DNA of 64,000 bases, from NCBI RefSeq assembly GCF_020520425.1, contig NC_079487.1, positions 110,394,141-110,458,140 on the forward strand, given 5' to 3'. This document shows positions 33,351 to 45,693 of this stretch, piece by piece (within the stretch, counting starts at the first letter, position 1; the number at the start of each line of letters is the position of its first letter). Under the pieces are notes generated by a model. The model was not told where the DNA came from, searched no databases, and saw only the letters and a list, made by a program, of their open reading frames with translations. The DNA comes from Spinacia oleracea. Lineage: Eukaryota > Streptophyta > Magnoliopsida > Caryophyllales > Amaranthaceae. A program made the translations under genes and the position numbers.

Positions 33351-35562
33351 ATGGCGAGTTGGGTACTTTCAGAATGTGGTTTAAGGCCTCTCCCTAAAAT
33401 CTACCCTAAACCCAGAACAGGGTTTTCCTCAAATAATCCTTTAAAAATCAAAATTTCCCCTGTTTCCCCTGTTTATTCAGATCTGAAATCCATTTCTTGT
33501 TGTTCTAATTCTAGAGAGAGAAAATGGGAGGTTAAGGTGAGTGCCCCAGCAAGGGTTGCCACCCCATCTCCAATTGAGGAAGATAATAATGATAATGGGG
33601 TTTTTGAGGGTTTTAATCCAGGTGCACCACCTCCATTCAAATTGGCAGATATTAAAAATGCAATTCCAAAACATTGTTGGGTTAAAAATCCTTGGAAATC
33701 AATGAGTTATGTTGTTAGGGATATTGTTGTTGTTTTTGGTTTGGCTGCAACTGCTGCTTACTTCAACAATTGGCTTGTTTGGCCTCTTTATTGGATTGCT
33801 CAGGGTACCATGTTCTGGGCTCTCTTTGTTCTTGGTCATGACTGGTGAGTTTTCCCATTCTTTTTTATTTTTTATTTTATTTATTATTATTAGGTCTGGT
33901 AATACAACGCATGTATTGTATTGTATTGTATTAATGTAACGGGTTTAGTCACGTCAAATCACATAAAAGTCACTCCTTAACGAAGTTTAGTGATTAGAAT
34001 GACAATTTGTTCTTTGCTTGTGATGTGGGTTTTTGGGATATCTTAACTTTTGTTTTTAGAACATGTTCTCTGTTGATAATCTGACTTTTCTTCTTGTTGC
34101 ATGTTAATTGTAGTGGACATGGAAGTTTTTCCAATAACCCAAAGCTGAACAGTGTTGTGGGCCACTTGCTTCACTCTTCAATCCTTGTTCCATATCATGG
34201 ATGGTATGTTAAATTTTGCTGCTTAATTTTAAACTTAGATTTGAGACTAATATATGCATAATTTTGTTGGTTAATGATGAATTATATGCTGATAATTAGT
34301 CTGAAACTGAAAGCTTGAACCTTTTGGTGATAATATAGGAGAATTAGTCATAGGACTCATCATCAAAACCATGGGCATGTAGAGAATGATGAATCATGGC
34401 ACCCAGTAAGCTTTATAACTCTACTTTCGTGTTATCGCCATTTTTCGTGGAGGGTTAGTTATTGATTCATTAATTGGTGTTTAATTTCAGATGTCTGAAA
34501 AACTGTACAATAGTATGGACTATCTGTCCAAGAAGTTAAGGTTCACTGTTCCGTTTCCCTTGCTTGCATACCCAATTTATCTGGTGAGCCTTCAATCCAA
34601 CAGGGTTTAGGTTTGTTTAATTTTAGGTTGATATTCGTTGTGTTCGTGGTACTGATTAATTGATTGATCTTACTGTAGTGGACTCGAAGTCCCGGTAAAT
34701 CAGGTTCACATTATAATCCAGATAGTGATTTGTTCACCCCAAATGAGAAGAATGATGTGTTGACCTCAACAGCTTGTTGGTCAGCAATGGTTGCATTGCT
34801 TGTGGGTTTGTCTTTTGCCATGGGTCCTATGCAGGTGCTCAAGCTCTATGGTATTCCCTATGCGGTGGGTTTTGAAGTTTCTTCTCTGAAATCAATTCTT
34901 ATATTAGCTTGCTAAAAAGGATTAAATACATAAGCTTTAATAATCTTGTTTTTCACACATTTGTTGTTCAATTCAGATTTATGTCATGTGGTTGGACTTG
35001 GTGACCTACTTACACCATCATGGGCATGACGATAAGCTTCCTTGGTACCGTGGTGAGGTATGTTATCAGCTTAACTATTCCATATAAATTATACGAAAAC
35101 AATCAATGTTAAGGATGTTTAGTTTCAAAGTCTGATCGATCTACCTGATTCCTTGACTAGGAATGGAGTTACCTTCGAGGAGGGCTTACAACACTTGACC
35201 GTGATTACGGATGGATCAACAACATCCACCATGACATTGGAACTCATGTCATTCATCATCTTTTCCCACAAATTCCACACTATCATCTAATTGAAGCAGT
35301 GAGTACCCATAATTCCATATCAAATAGCCTAATCAGTTCAACTGTTGTATCTTCATTTCTTTATTTTCTGACATTCGGTCTGAAATTGTTGTTGCAGACG
35401 GAGGCAGCAAAGCCAGTTCTTGGACAGTACTACCGCGAACCAAAGAAATCAGGACCTTTTCCATTATACTTATTTGATGTTCTAGTAAAAAGCTTCAAGA
35501 AAGATCATTATGTTAGCGACACTGGGGATATCGTCTACTACCAAGCAGACCCAAATCTGTAG
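33351..35562 (+). CDS. FAD7: Plastidial omega-3 fatty acid desaturase (FAD7/FAD8 type)
   Basis: The enzyme inserts the omega-3 double bond into 18:2/16:2 acyl chains of plastid membrane lipids, using ferredoxin; it is a di-iron membrane protein of the chloroplast envelope (family knowledge). Eight exons join in frame: 33351-33844, 34114-34203, 34339-34405, 34491-34583, 34679-34864, 34977-35057, 35161-35298 and 35398-35562, giving 437 aa, the usual length. The N-terminus ([19 protein letters not shown]) is the family's conserved transit-peptide start. Histidine boxes are HDCGH (163-167), HRTHH (199-203) and HVIHH (366-370). All splice sites are GT-AG. The protein ends at ADPNL, lacking the roughly ten-residue tail of Arabidopsis FAD7. 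FAD7 and FAD8 cannot be told apart here. Confidence 0.95.
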
Positions 35563-36398
35563 TCTGACAAGATTCAAACAACTGCAGAAGATTGAATCTT
35601 TGGGATCCTTCCTGTGATGCCCAAGTTATGATGATGAACCCAGTGAATGTGTTGGCGTTACAAGCAGGAGGGATCCAATTAGATTCGTGAGTAGTCATAT
35701 AACTTATGGAGTAATAGCCTCAAGTCGTGTCCTAGTCTGGTAACATAGAGGAGGGCATAACACAGATGCCCACAGATGGATTGAACTATCGTGTTGTACC
35801 TGTAATTAACGGTGCAACATTTTGGAAGGAGGATGATTTGGGCGAATTTATATTCATAATACGTTACGTGGGTGTTGGTCTGTTTATTGTTTTACTTCTT
35901 TGTCACACAGTCTGTATCATACATTATTTGCAACTTCTTGTATAGATGGTTGAACTCCAAATTTATAACAGCAATATGCATAATTTTGCATATTACAACC
36001 AATAAGCTTGAAACGCTCTCTAGAATTTCTCCAAAACACCCTTTTGGATTATCAAATCAGTGAATCCCCGTGTATTTTAACCATATCACTGTTACAAATC
36101 TGACTGTATTTGTATAGATTACGACAGATTTTCTGCTTACAGAAATACTACCTCCATTCTTGAAACTTTGGGGATGTTTGGTTAGGAGAGGTTTGAGGGG
36201 AAAAGAGCTTTTTAGGGATGAATTAGAGGTTTGACCTTTAGGAAAAGCTAATTGGGAGTGTTTGGTTAGGAGAGGATTGGAAGAGAGTTTTGGGGTAAAA
36301 AAGCTAATTTTAAAAAAGCTCAATATAGGAGCCTTTTGCAATTAGAGGTTTGTGAAAGTTGATGAAAATGATTATTTTGTCCTACTATTGCTTATAAT
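35563..36398. other. 3' UTR and flank of the first desaturase
   Basis: The first 400-450 bp are probably 3' UTR. At about 36170-36300 two related GTTTGGTTAGGAGAGG segments form a short direct repeat, possibly part of an old TIR element. No further gene was seen. Confidence 0.4.
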
Positions 36399-36823
36399 TA
36401 GGGGTGAGCACAACAGGGTACCTGTTGAATTCCAGGAACCGGAACCTGTTGCAACAGGTTCCGATTCAGGGTACCCCGTAATTTTGAAAATTTAAGTAAA
36501 ATATTTATATTTCATTGAAAAACTATCTATTTTATGGTTTGGGCTTTGATTGTTTTTTTAGTTTGGGCTTAAGTTGCAATTCTATATTTATATTTTCCAA
36601 AAATTAGCTTGGATTGTTTTATATTTTGGGCATATGAAGCATTTTCATATGGCCCAGTTCCTTATTTTGGGTACTCCAGGTTAAAATTAGTGTGTACATG
36701 GTACCCGTTCTAAAAATTTGTTACCCGGAACCGGAACCTGTTGCAACAGGTTCCCAAATTTGTTACCCGGAACCGCAGGTTCCGGTTCCGATTCAGGGTA
36801 CCCTGATTTTTTTCTCACCCCTA
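36399..36823. mobile_element. Non-autonomous hAT element (425 bp) with internal palindromes
   Basis: Its ends are TAGGGGTGAG and CTCACCCCTA, and an exact 8-bp duplication CTTATAAT flanks it (36391-36398, 36824-36831), as for hAT transposons. Close to both ends is the same perfect 22-bp palindrome with arm GGAACCTGTTG (36441-36462 and 36733-36754), and further GGTACCC/GGAACC words. There is no coding capacity. Confidence 0.88.
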
Positions 36824-36831
36824 CTTATAAT

Positions 36832-38110
36832 TACAACAACTATCAATCATGTTACCCTATATATTTTTCTCCTAAACACATTACTCACACTTTCTTTTTC
36901 ATTTCACCCTATTTACTAGATTTGTTTTTTGTTGCAATAAATTTTATACTAGTACTTTGAACCAATTGAACTATATTGCAATAATGCTTAAAATATCATT
37001 AGTAATATTTCTCTATTGAAAAATATACGGATTTTTCATGAAATACCCTCGAGTTTTGGCGAAATTCACCAAATGCCCCCCGACTTTCAAAAATTCATAA
37101 AATACCCCTATTTCAATACTTAATGTACCAAATATACGGAGTAGTACTTCATTACGTTGTATATGACAAGTAAAAGTCATAGGAAGTGGGAGAAGCTAAG
37201 TTGTTTGGTGTTACTTAGGTCTTACAAAATGGAGGGTCTTACAGTCTTACTTACCTAAGTCTGTTAGATAAGTAGAACTTGCCATCAGAAACAAAACTTC
37301 ATGAAAAATGAAAATACATGAGAGAAACATCTTTCAAAGAAATTTTTAGGTGGATAAGATTTAAGAATACAATGGGATGGGTTGGTAGTTATCAAATTAT
37401 CAATCATTAATCGGGTTGAGGAAACTACTAACTTTCTAAATAGATTACCGATCCGTCTCAAATACTTAACCATTTGGTTCGCAAACTGATTTGGGGTTGA
37501 AATCAGGAATAATATTAATGCGGTATGAGTTTGAAACTTGATGCTTAATATCCAGTGTTTGATTTGAGTTTTTTCCTTTTGTTTGATACGGAGTACCTAA
37601 AGTAAAGGTATGAGCCATACTCGCACCCCCAATAGATTTCTAGACCCCATACCTTGGGGGTTTGAGGTATGGGGTTAAAACTCTTAAAAACTCCAACCAA
37701 ACATATGGTATGAGTTTTAACTATTCTAAACCTACTATAATAAGTTTCGTACGTATTTAGGAAGCCGCTAATTTAAGCAATGATGTAAAGGAAACCATGA
37801 ATTAAATCACATTTCTCTAAAGGAAACCATGAGTATAAGGAAATGACCTCCTACTATAAGTTACCAACGAATGATTCATAATGAGCCACATTTAGATCTA
37901 AGTTTCCATGTTTTCCAAAATACCTGGGTGTAAAACTTTTATTTCTATACGTTTTAGGAACGACATATCACTCTTTCCAGCCCCCCTTTTACTTTTATTG
38001 CTTTGTTTAGATATTTAATAATTCCTTTTTCCATGATACTTCTCTCTAGTTACGTTACTCCGTACTTGTTTATAGTTTTACAAACTTTTATCACAAATTC
38101 TTATTTATAA
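36832..38110. other. AT-rich intergenic DNA
   Basis: No gene seen. The segment 37845-37930 resembles 45470-45585 just upstream of the second desaturase (shared words include TTTAGATCTAAGTTTCC and AATGATTC). Confidence 0.35.
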
Positions 38111-38113
38111 TGG

Positions 38114-38400
38114 GTGTACAATAAATATTGTACACTGGAGTAAAAGTTGACCCAAAATACTTAAAAGTTACATTTATATATGTAAAAGTTATCTATTTTT
38201 TAATGATAAATTTTTTCATTTGAATAAAAATTATTTCTTTAAAAATCACTAATAATGTATAAATTAATCATTTAACCCTTTAAAATGTTTATCTATCAAC
38301 TTTTTAATTTTATAATATAAAAGTTACAGAAAAATAGGTTAAAGTTACAAAAAAAACTGTATAAAAGTTATCTTGGTGTACAATAAATTTATTGTACACC
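38114..38400. repeat. Foldback-like element bounded by two palindromes
   Basis: At the left is a 22-bp near-palindrome (arms GTGTACAATA around AA, 38114-38135). At the right is a perfect 26-bp palindrome with arm GGTGTACAATAAA (38375-38400). Between them is AT-rich DNA with repeated AAAAGTTA words. It may be a small transposon whose termini are themselves hairpins. Target duplications were not identified. Confidence 0.5.
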
Positions 38401-38451
38401 TTGTGCGCGCAAGAGCTTTTGAACTTTTATAAGACCGCTTTACACAAAAAT

Positions 38452-38540
38452 AATTAAGCAATATAATCAATTAGTTAAGCAATATAATCAATTAGTTAAC
38501 CACTGAAATTCATTAGTTAAAAAATAAAAATAATTAGTTA
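38452..38540. repeat. Short tandem AATTAGTTAA-type repeat
   Basis: Units of about 25 bp built on CAATTAGTTAAGCAATATAAT repeat here and resemble the longer array at 49206-49412. Both are preceded by a related segment (AACTTTTATAAGACCGCTTT here, AACTTTTAGGAAGACCACTT there). Confidence 0.6.
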
Positions 38541-38650
38541 ACCCGCCTGGTCCAGCGCTCAGTGGTTAGAGCGCCATGCCGCTGCAGGAGAAATCAGTGT
38601 TCGATCCCTGCGGATGGCATCCTGCATGCATGAAATGGTACAAAAGTAAC
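38541..38650 (+). mobile_element. tRNA-derived SINE (second family)
   Basis: A pol III A box-like GCTCAGTGGTTAGAGCGC and a B box-like GTTCGATCCC lie at normal spacing. The tail is not a clean poly(A), and target duplications are unclear. It is not a working tRNA gene because the acceptor stem does not pair. Confidence 0.5.
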
Positions 38651-38664
38651 TTATTATACTACTA

Positions 38665-38933
38665 CTCCCTTCGAATCTAAATACTTTCCCCATTTAGAAT
38701 CTTGACACTATTCATAATAAAAGAGAATCTTATGAATTATGTTCAATATATAAGAAAAAACATAGTCATGTAGTGTCTTGTTTGATTCGTCTCAATGAAT
38801 ACTTTGACAGTATGAAAATTTTATATTTTTTAATAACACGTAACTAGATATATTAACGATGTAAAATGTGCATTGCCATGTGTGCCAAACGGAAATGGGA
38901 AAAATATTTATATTCGGAGGGAGTATAATTGTA
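38665..38933. mobile_element. Stowaway-type MITE
   Basis: It begins CTCCCTTCGAATCTAAATAC and ends ATTTATATTCGGAGGGAG with TA at both flanks (38663-38664, 38934-38935). It abuts the solo LTR that follows. Confidence 0.8.
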
Positions 38934-38939
38934 ACGCCC

Positions 38940-41799
38940 CGACCTCTAAATCACTTATTAAAGCATAATTAGCAGCGGAATTACCCTAATTTGGTCGGGA
39001 CATTACCTGCCGTAATTCCCTCTTGGAAATTTCAAGGCAACATCATACATAAGCCATAAAAACCTCCAATCTAATATAATAATCCTTTATATTCCCAAAA
39101 TATAAGTACATAAATTACTAAAAGTCTTTAATTAAACTATTAAAACATTAAGCATAAACTAGGTGAATAATATAATAGTGAAATCCTCGCCACTACTCGT
39201 TCCCATCGTTCCCAGCGGTACCTAAAACAGAAAACAAAATAACGGTGAGCCGAAGACTCAGTAACGAACTATTCTAGCAACGTAAATTCATTTCAATTCA
39301 TTTTATTTAATAACACAGGGAGAATAGAATAATGTAAAACATTTTATAAAGTCCTTTATTTAATTCATTCATAACTTTTGGGTGCACATGCTAGTCGTGG
39401 CAAGTATGACATGGTGGAACGTCTTCCACGATGGACCGCTGTCCATAAACATGGGGCCTTGGCCCGAAAACATGAGAGCCTTGGCTCAATGGGCGGATGC
39501 CCCATGGGTACATGCATGACCGAGAATCGTAACCTGTGAACATATACTGCCAAACGGACTAGGTCTTTCACTTTCATTTATCATGTTTCGTTTAATTTTA
39601 CATTTTAGCCTTTTTACTTCAGTTGAAGGAACATAATTCCTTTAGATCATGAGATCATGATAAAACATCATTTAGATCATGGGATCCATAAAATACCATT
39701 TCTTTCCTGGCATCATAGAGACATCATTTCATTCATGGTTTCTTATAAAGATCGTTTTATAAGAATTTCAATCAATCATATTATAGTAAATAATTCAATC
39801 AAATCACATTTCATTTCCCGCAATTCATAAAACATGTCAAAGCATTCAATTCATAAATAAATCATAACATTGTATTTTCATAAACGCATTTATAAGGGAA
39901 TTGCGGGTACTAGCAATAGCCGTTACCTAACTCCGCGATTTCCTAGGGATTTTCCTTGGTTCGTTCGTCCTGAGCTCCGAGTTCAATTCTTTCAAAATAT
40001 TAAATCATTGAATTAGTACTAAATCGATAAATAATTTAAAATCAATATTTTATAAATCATAACCTTTATAAATCAAGAATTTTATAAATAACGAATTTTA
40101 ATATAAATATAATTTCATAACTTAATGAAAATATTATTAATTGAAATTTTAATCGAATATATATTTATTTCATAAATCGGTTTTCATGAAAATCTTATTT
40201 AAATTCTGTTTTTGTTAATCCAAGATAATAATTTATTTTAGTAAAATCCATATTTGATAATTAAACCTGAAAAAATAATAACAATTTATTAGTAAATAAT
40301 TATATCATAAAAAAAAACAATATTAAAACATGAAAATTAATAGTTAGAGAATCTGAAATTTAATAGTTAGGAAATCTGAAATAGTAATTCAAAGTTTAAC
40401 TCACCAAAGGCCCAAGTTAGAATAGCCCAACTCAAGTATGGATTTGATGTGAATAAAATTCAAGGTTTCAAGAAACCTGATTTTCGGTTCTTCTGGGAAA
40501 GGGAATAGAAACAGGGGAGGGGGCACGAAGAAGAGCAGGGGAGGAAAGAGAGGAGGAAGGAAGGGAAAGGTGGTCGGCTGGGCGGCTCGGTGTCGGATGC
40601 GACGGTGAGGGTGGTGGTTGTGCGGTGGACGAACGACAAGAGAGAAGAGGTAGGGGTACGACAGAGCAGAGCACAGGGAAGAGGGGGGGAAGAAGGTGGC
40701 CGACTGGGTGTCTGGCTGGGCGTCGCAGATGGGTTGCGACGGTGATGGCGGTGGTTTGGTGGCAGAGGAACGGCGAGGGAGACAGAAAATGGAGCACGAA
40801 GTGAGTGAAAACAGGGGAAATTCGGGTTTGTTTCTGGGTGGTTTTGGGCGGCGGCTCGCCGGAATTGAGGGCGGAGGTGGTTGACGAGATGGTGAGGGTG
40901 GCTGGAGGTGGTGGTGTGTGGTGTGGTGTTGGTGCGGGTGGTGCAGCGAAGAGAAAAGGGGAGAGGCAGGGGAGTGCGAAGCGGGGAAGCAGGGGACGGT
41001 GGTTGAGTACGGTGGTGTTTCTGGCTGGCCGAGTGGTGCTGGGGTGGTGGTCGAACAGTGGTGGGAATGGTGGTGGTCGGTGGCTGTTGTGGTGGTTAAT
41101 GGTGGTTGCAGCACGGTGGTGCCGTGAAAGGAAGAAGGAGGGAAGCTTTGGTGGGTTGTTGGTTCGAAACAGAGAGGAGAATTAGAATTGAAAATTGGTT
41201 TTGATTTTGTGATGTTGAATTCCAATTGGTACTATGATTGATTTGTATAGTCAAGAAGATTGAATGGAAAGGAAAAGTCCTTGGTCTCCAAGGCAGGAAT
41301 GTAGACAGAATTCAAGGAAAGGAGTGGAAACATACGTGGAGAGGGGGAAGAAGAAGAGAAATGGAATTTTTCTCTTTCAAGGGCATTTTTGTAATTTCAC
41401 AAGATTAGGCTAAAATTCTGAAAAAAATTGGTTTCTATTTTTAGGAAATTAATTAGAATAGAGATGTTTAATTAAAACTAAGTTTCAAGATAATCTTTTA
41501 TAAAAATATCGTTAACGAAAAATAAATTTAGTTTTTGAATAGAATAAGAACGTTTCGAAATTATTTAAAAATCCGAAATAATTAACGAAATAACTAAAAT
41601 AAATAGCTTAAACTCGTAACTTTTTAAATTAAATCATGGAATCTGAAAAATAATAAATCGTGTAATAATATTAAAAATTCAAGTGAAGTAAACTTCGTTA
41701 ATTAAAATAAAGTTCGAATTTAGGATTTAAAAACGGTTTTAAGCTAAATAAAAATAATTAAGCATAATTAATCGAGTTTTAAAAATTCGGGGTATTACA
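38940..41799. mobile_element. Solo LTR, 2.86 kb
   Basis: The stretch begins TGTAACGCCCCGA and ends TCGGGGTATTACA, an imperfect terminal inversion with TG...CA. An exact 5-bp duplication ATAAT flanks it (38935-38939, 41800-41804). No internal region or second LTR is present, so it looks like the product of LTR-LTR recombination. A GC-rich block (40560-41130) gives long antisense ORFs rich in Pro, Thr and His that I regard as spurious. Lineage unknown, probably a large gypsy element. Confidence 0.8.
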
Positions 41800-41804
41800 A
41801 TAAT

Positions 41805-43312
41805 ATTACACCCATTCAAGACAAATGAGAGAAAGTGTGTAAGAAGGTGATAATTATAATAAAATATGAACATTTAATGTAAGAAAAAGAGTGTAAAAAT
41901 GTGAATAGATGTAAGAAAAAATGGATAAAGTGAGTGAAAATATGTAAATCTTTGGGGGTAAGAGGGATAAGATGATACATTTTCATGTCGAAATATATTA
42001 TTTTGTATAAAGCACAATGTAAAAAACATTATAAATTGAATTAAAATAAAAAGTACAAAAATCATTATGAGAGGAAGATGGTATTGTTTTCGTGGACAAA
42101 TCGCCTAATGCCTATATATTGAACATTTCTGATATAGAGGTATTACTTGATATCATTATATTACCCACAAATTAATACATTTATACTTGGTAAATTAAGA
42201 GTATTTCCTTAAATTATTTTTTTTTGAAAAAAACCAAAAAAACCCCTATGCGTATGTTTCAATTCTGCTTTGATGGTTGAAAAGGCAATTTGTTATCGAA
42301 AAACGTCATTTCTCTAGATTTAACAACTTTTCAGATCTATTAGTTCCTCTTATTCTGTATTTATTTAGTTGAAAATTTATTTTTAATTGATCTAATCCTC
42401 GGTTGATATATATTTTCTTCATATTCTTATGTGTTATCTTTTTCCCCTTTTGTTGGAGTTTGCCGATTTAATTTGATTAGAATGACATGAGATTTGGTAG
42501 AATATAGACATGCATATTACACTAGTAGGGAAGTTAAAATGTAGCGGCAAGTGGAAAATGCATAGCTATTGATAATATGTACAATTATGCATGTAGGCTT
42601 AGAAGTAATTTTGTATAATTTGATTTTCAATGTATAATTCTGCTATAATATTTTAATTTTAATTTTTGTATTGTGTAACTATGTAGAATTCGTTCTTCCA
42701 TGGCGAAAATGTTAATTTTTTTTTGTAGAAGTTAAAATATGCAACGGTTTCATTTTATACCATAGATTGTCATTAAATTTGAAAGTGAATAATTGTTCTA
42801 AATTACTTCCTTATTCTTTCATGTCCATTAATTACCCTTTATTATTGTTATTTTCAATTTAGTCTCCCCATTAATTACGTGGGGTGATTTTGTTAATTTG
42901 TTAATTATTTTATTTCCTAAGTTTCCTTAAATAACGAAGCATGAGAGGTGAAGATTGAGGTTTTGGAGCCCTCACATTCCTCACCACTTTACTTTAATAA
43001 TATAGATAAATTGATCTCAATCATTATTTAATAGTCTCCCATCACTAATTAGTAGTTACTCATTACTTTTTAGGAGTTTGAAATCCTCACATGATTAACT
43101 TAATAAAAGCATACTCAAAGCCTGATATATTATGATCTAACAAATCAAATTTAAATTAGACTCAAAGCAAGTTACATACGGAGTAATATATAATCTAATT
43201 GATCAATTTTTTTTTATAATTCGAGACGTCGTCCAGGTCATAAGCTAGTTAGTATCTAAAAACTTATTCGTGTTGTCTTGTCAAACACACTGGAGTACTT
43301 TCTAACGAATTT
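41805..43312. other. AT-rich intergenic DNA with Helitron-like ends
   Basis: No gene seen. On the minus strand at 43006 the sequence TCTATATTATTAAAG resembles a Helitron 5' end. On the plus strand at 43225-43248 GACGTCGTCCAGGTC...CTAG before T resembles a Helitron 3' end. They do not form one element because their directions disagree. Confidence 0.35.
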
Positions 43313-43581
43313 CACCTCAAGAAATTGTACTATTAACGACGGGAAATTCCGTCGCTAAAGACTAATAATTGTTGATTAACGACGGGATTTTCCGTCGCAA
43401 ATCCGTCATAAAAAGGGGTCGTCGTTAATGGAAAATCCCGTCGTTAACCCGTCGTAAAAGACATTTACGACGGTTGTTCCCGTCTTTGTTGGGTTGTTAT
43501 CCCCGTCGCAAAAGGGCTTTTGCTACGGGATTTTAACCCGTCGTTATTAGATTGTAATAAAAGATACAAAATTTTATAGTG
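43313..43581. mobile_element. Non-autonomous CACTA element (269 bp)
   Basis: The right end TTTTATAGTG is intact; the left end is CACCTCAAGAAATTG, so CACTA has mutated. TTT flanks both sides (43310-43312, 43582-43584). The inside repeats GACGGG and CCCGTC words and is highly similar to the reverse complement of 26792-27061. Confidence 0.8.
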
Positions 43582-43923
43582 TTTCATATAGGATATCCTT
43601 TTTTATTGTAGTAAATAAACCACCACCCACCCCCTACCCCTACCTATTTCTCTCATGGGTTTGCCAACATTATGGTTCTTTAGGCCGGAAATGGAGGCAA
43701 AATAAAATACAAAATCATCTAATCAATACTATAAAAGCCACCTTTAAAGTTAATGCTGAACAAGGCCACAATATCTCCCCTTCAAATACCAATTTCATGG
43801 TCTATAAAATGCCTTTGATCATCAAAGAAATAACCCGGCCATCTTCCTCCGTAGTGAATTCTTCGAAAGTCCTAGACCAATTTCTACTATTAAACATACG
43901 TATACTACTTATTTGATTCAAAA

Positions 43924-44236
43924 CTAGTTTTTAATCTATGCAACGCACGAGTTTCTTAATTTAAATTTTTTATTAAAATGGTTACATATAGGAAATGATA
44001 CGAAAATTTGAAAACAATAGAAGATGATGCATTTGTAGTGTGATAAATTTGAAATTGGAATGTGAAACAAACAAATTAATCGTATGAGAAAAGAAATTAA
44101 GGAGAAGATGAAAAAATGATAGGTTAAGAGAGAAATAAAAGAAGGATTTCACATTTTTTTTTTTTTTTTTATATAAATGTGGTGACATGTGACATCATTG
44201 TGTTTAAAACTTTCTGTTTTAAAATATTAGTATAGA
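43924..44236 (-). mobile_element. Non-autonomous Helitron (313 bp)
   Basis: On the minus strand it starts TCTATACTAATATTTTAAAA after an A and ends ...CGTGCGTTGCATAG...CTAG before a T, with a GC-rich GTGCGTTGCA hairpin-like motif near the end. Insertion between A and T and the start sequence are typical of plant Helitrons. It contains a poly(A)/poly(T) stretch and no coding sequence. Confidence 0.7.
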
Positions 44237-44859
44237 TGTTTTCTTGAATATCCATTGTGATAATGAGAACTATGCTTTACAAGTACATAGAAACGATATA
44301 GTGAATTACATTTCCAATTTGAAATGTTTTTCTTACATCAGAAAAATGGACATTATTAAACCTTCAAAGTCGAAAAACGAATTTGGTATTCACTGTACCA
44401 CACTTTAGTGATCGATTGTACCTTACACATGATATAAATATATAAGCTTTGTGTATATGAACGAAGAAATAACCTTAATTTATATTATACCATGCATAAG
44501 ATACAACCGGCTGTACAAGAAAATTTGTTTTAAAACGGAAATGACTCCCTGCTCAACCAAATGCCCCAAAAGCATCTACCCGTCTATTTCAATGTGAAAA
44601 AGTATAGAGTCCCTATTTCACGTTTTAGGGTGCATAGTGAAGAGTCCCTAATTTTATGAAACCTTAGCTAAATTTAGACAAGAGGGCAACAAACTTTCAC
44701 ACGTCATTTATTGTTGATTTTGTAGGTGGACGCAAGATATTATTATGTTCATAACATTTACATGATTAATGAGTTTTAGGTGGACGTATCTTTAATTTTA
44801 TTGTTACAACTCCTTATTCCTAAGGGAAGAAATAGCTAAGGTCATATTAATTGCATTGA
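44237..44859. other. AT-rich intergenic DNA
   Basis: I see no gene or defined element here. Confidence 0.3.
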
Positions 44860-45430
44860 GGAAGTACTAACTAAACTACAAATAAGAGCATATTAATCCG
44901 CCTCACAATCGGATGTACACACCTCATGCACGTAATACATATTTGAGAGCATGTATAAGGTAACGCTGTAAACGGAACACCTAAACATAAATCATTATCG
45001 TATCGTACATGGACATACATTTTCAACGAACATTAATCACGTTGATACAATCTTAACTAAACTACTAATAAAAGCATACAATTATTCCAATCTTAACTAA
45101 ACTACTCCGCTAATAAGAGCATACCAAATCTATACTCATAGACGCATAGTCATTTGACATTCTTTGTATAAATTTCGGATGTTGTAGAAGGTAACGTTGT
45201 AATGGGACACGAAAACCATAAAAGAGATGCATTTTCAACTCACATTAATAGTATTGAGTACAATCTTAACTAAACTACTAATTAGAGCATACCATTATAC
45301 AAATCTTAACTAATTATCTACTAATAAGAGCGTACCAACTTACAGACTCATAGTCATATGACGTTCTTTGCACAGATTTAGGAACTATGTTAAAGGTAGT
45401 GATGTAAACGAAACACCTAAGTATTTGATT
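44860..45430. repeat. Degenerate tandem repeats upstream of the second desaturase
   Basis: The phrase AATCTTAACTAAACTACTAA followed by (A/G)AGCATAC occurs repeatedly. Longer shared blocks (CATTTTCAAC...ACATTAAT, ACTCATAGTCAT.TGAC.TTCTTTG, GTAA.G..ACACC) recur about every 240 bp, giving two to three imperfect copies of a larger unit. No ORF is present. Confidence 0.6.
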
Positions 45431-45693
45431 AAATCATTTTTCAGTAGTCGTGCACGGAGAAAACCTCCTGTCAGTTACGGAGCACCAAAGAATGATTCTC
45501 AAATGAGCTGTTTAAATTGATGAACCGTTACAAATTGTACCATTTTTAGATCTAAGTTTCCCAGATTTTCCAAAAAACCCCAGGCTAAATCCCAAAAAAA
45601 AAAAACTCAATTATTATAATATTAGGTAGAGAGAGCTTGACAAAATACAAACAACATTAGCACCATAAATGCTAACTACTGTCAGAGTGAGAG

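Noticed and set aside
40401-41225. 274-codon antisense ORF rich in Pro, Thr, His and Ser
   Set aside because: It lies inside the 2.86-kb solo LTR, in a G-rich strand-asymmetric block. The overlapping frames are open too, so composition alone explains it.
43006-43248. A Helitron spanning the two Helitron-like ends
   Set aside because: The 5'-like end is on the minus strand and the 3'-like end on the plus strand, so they cannot belong to one element.
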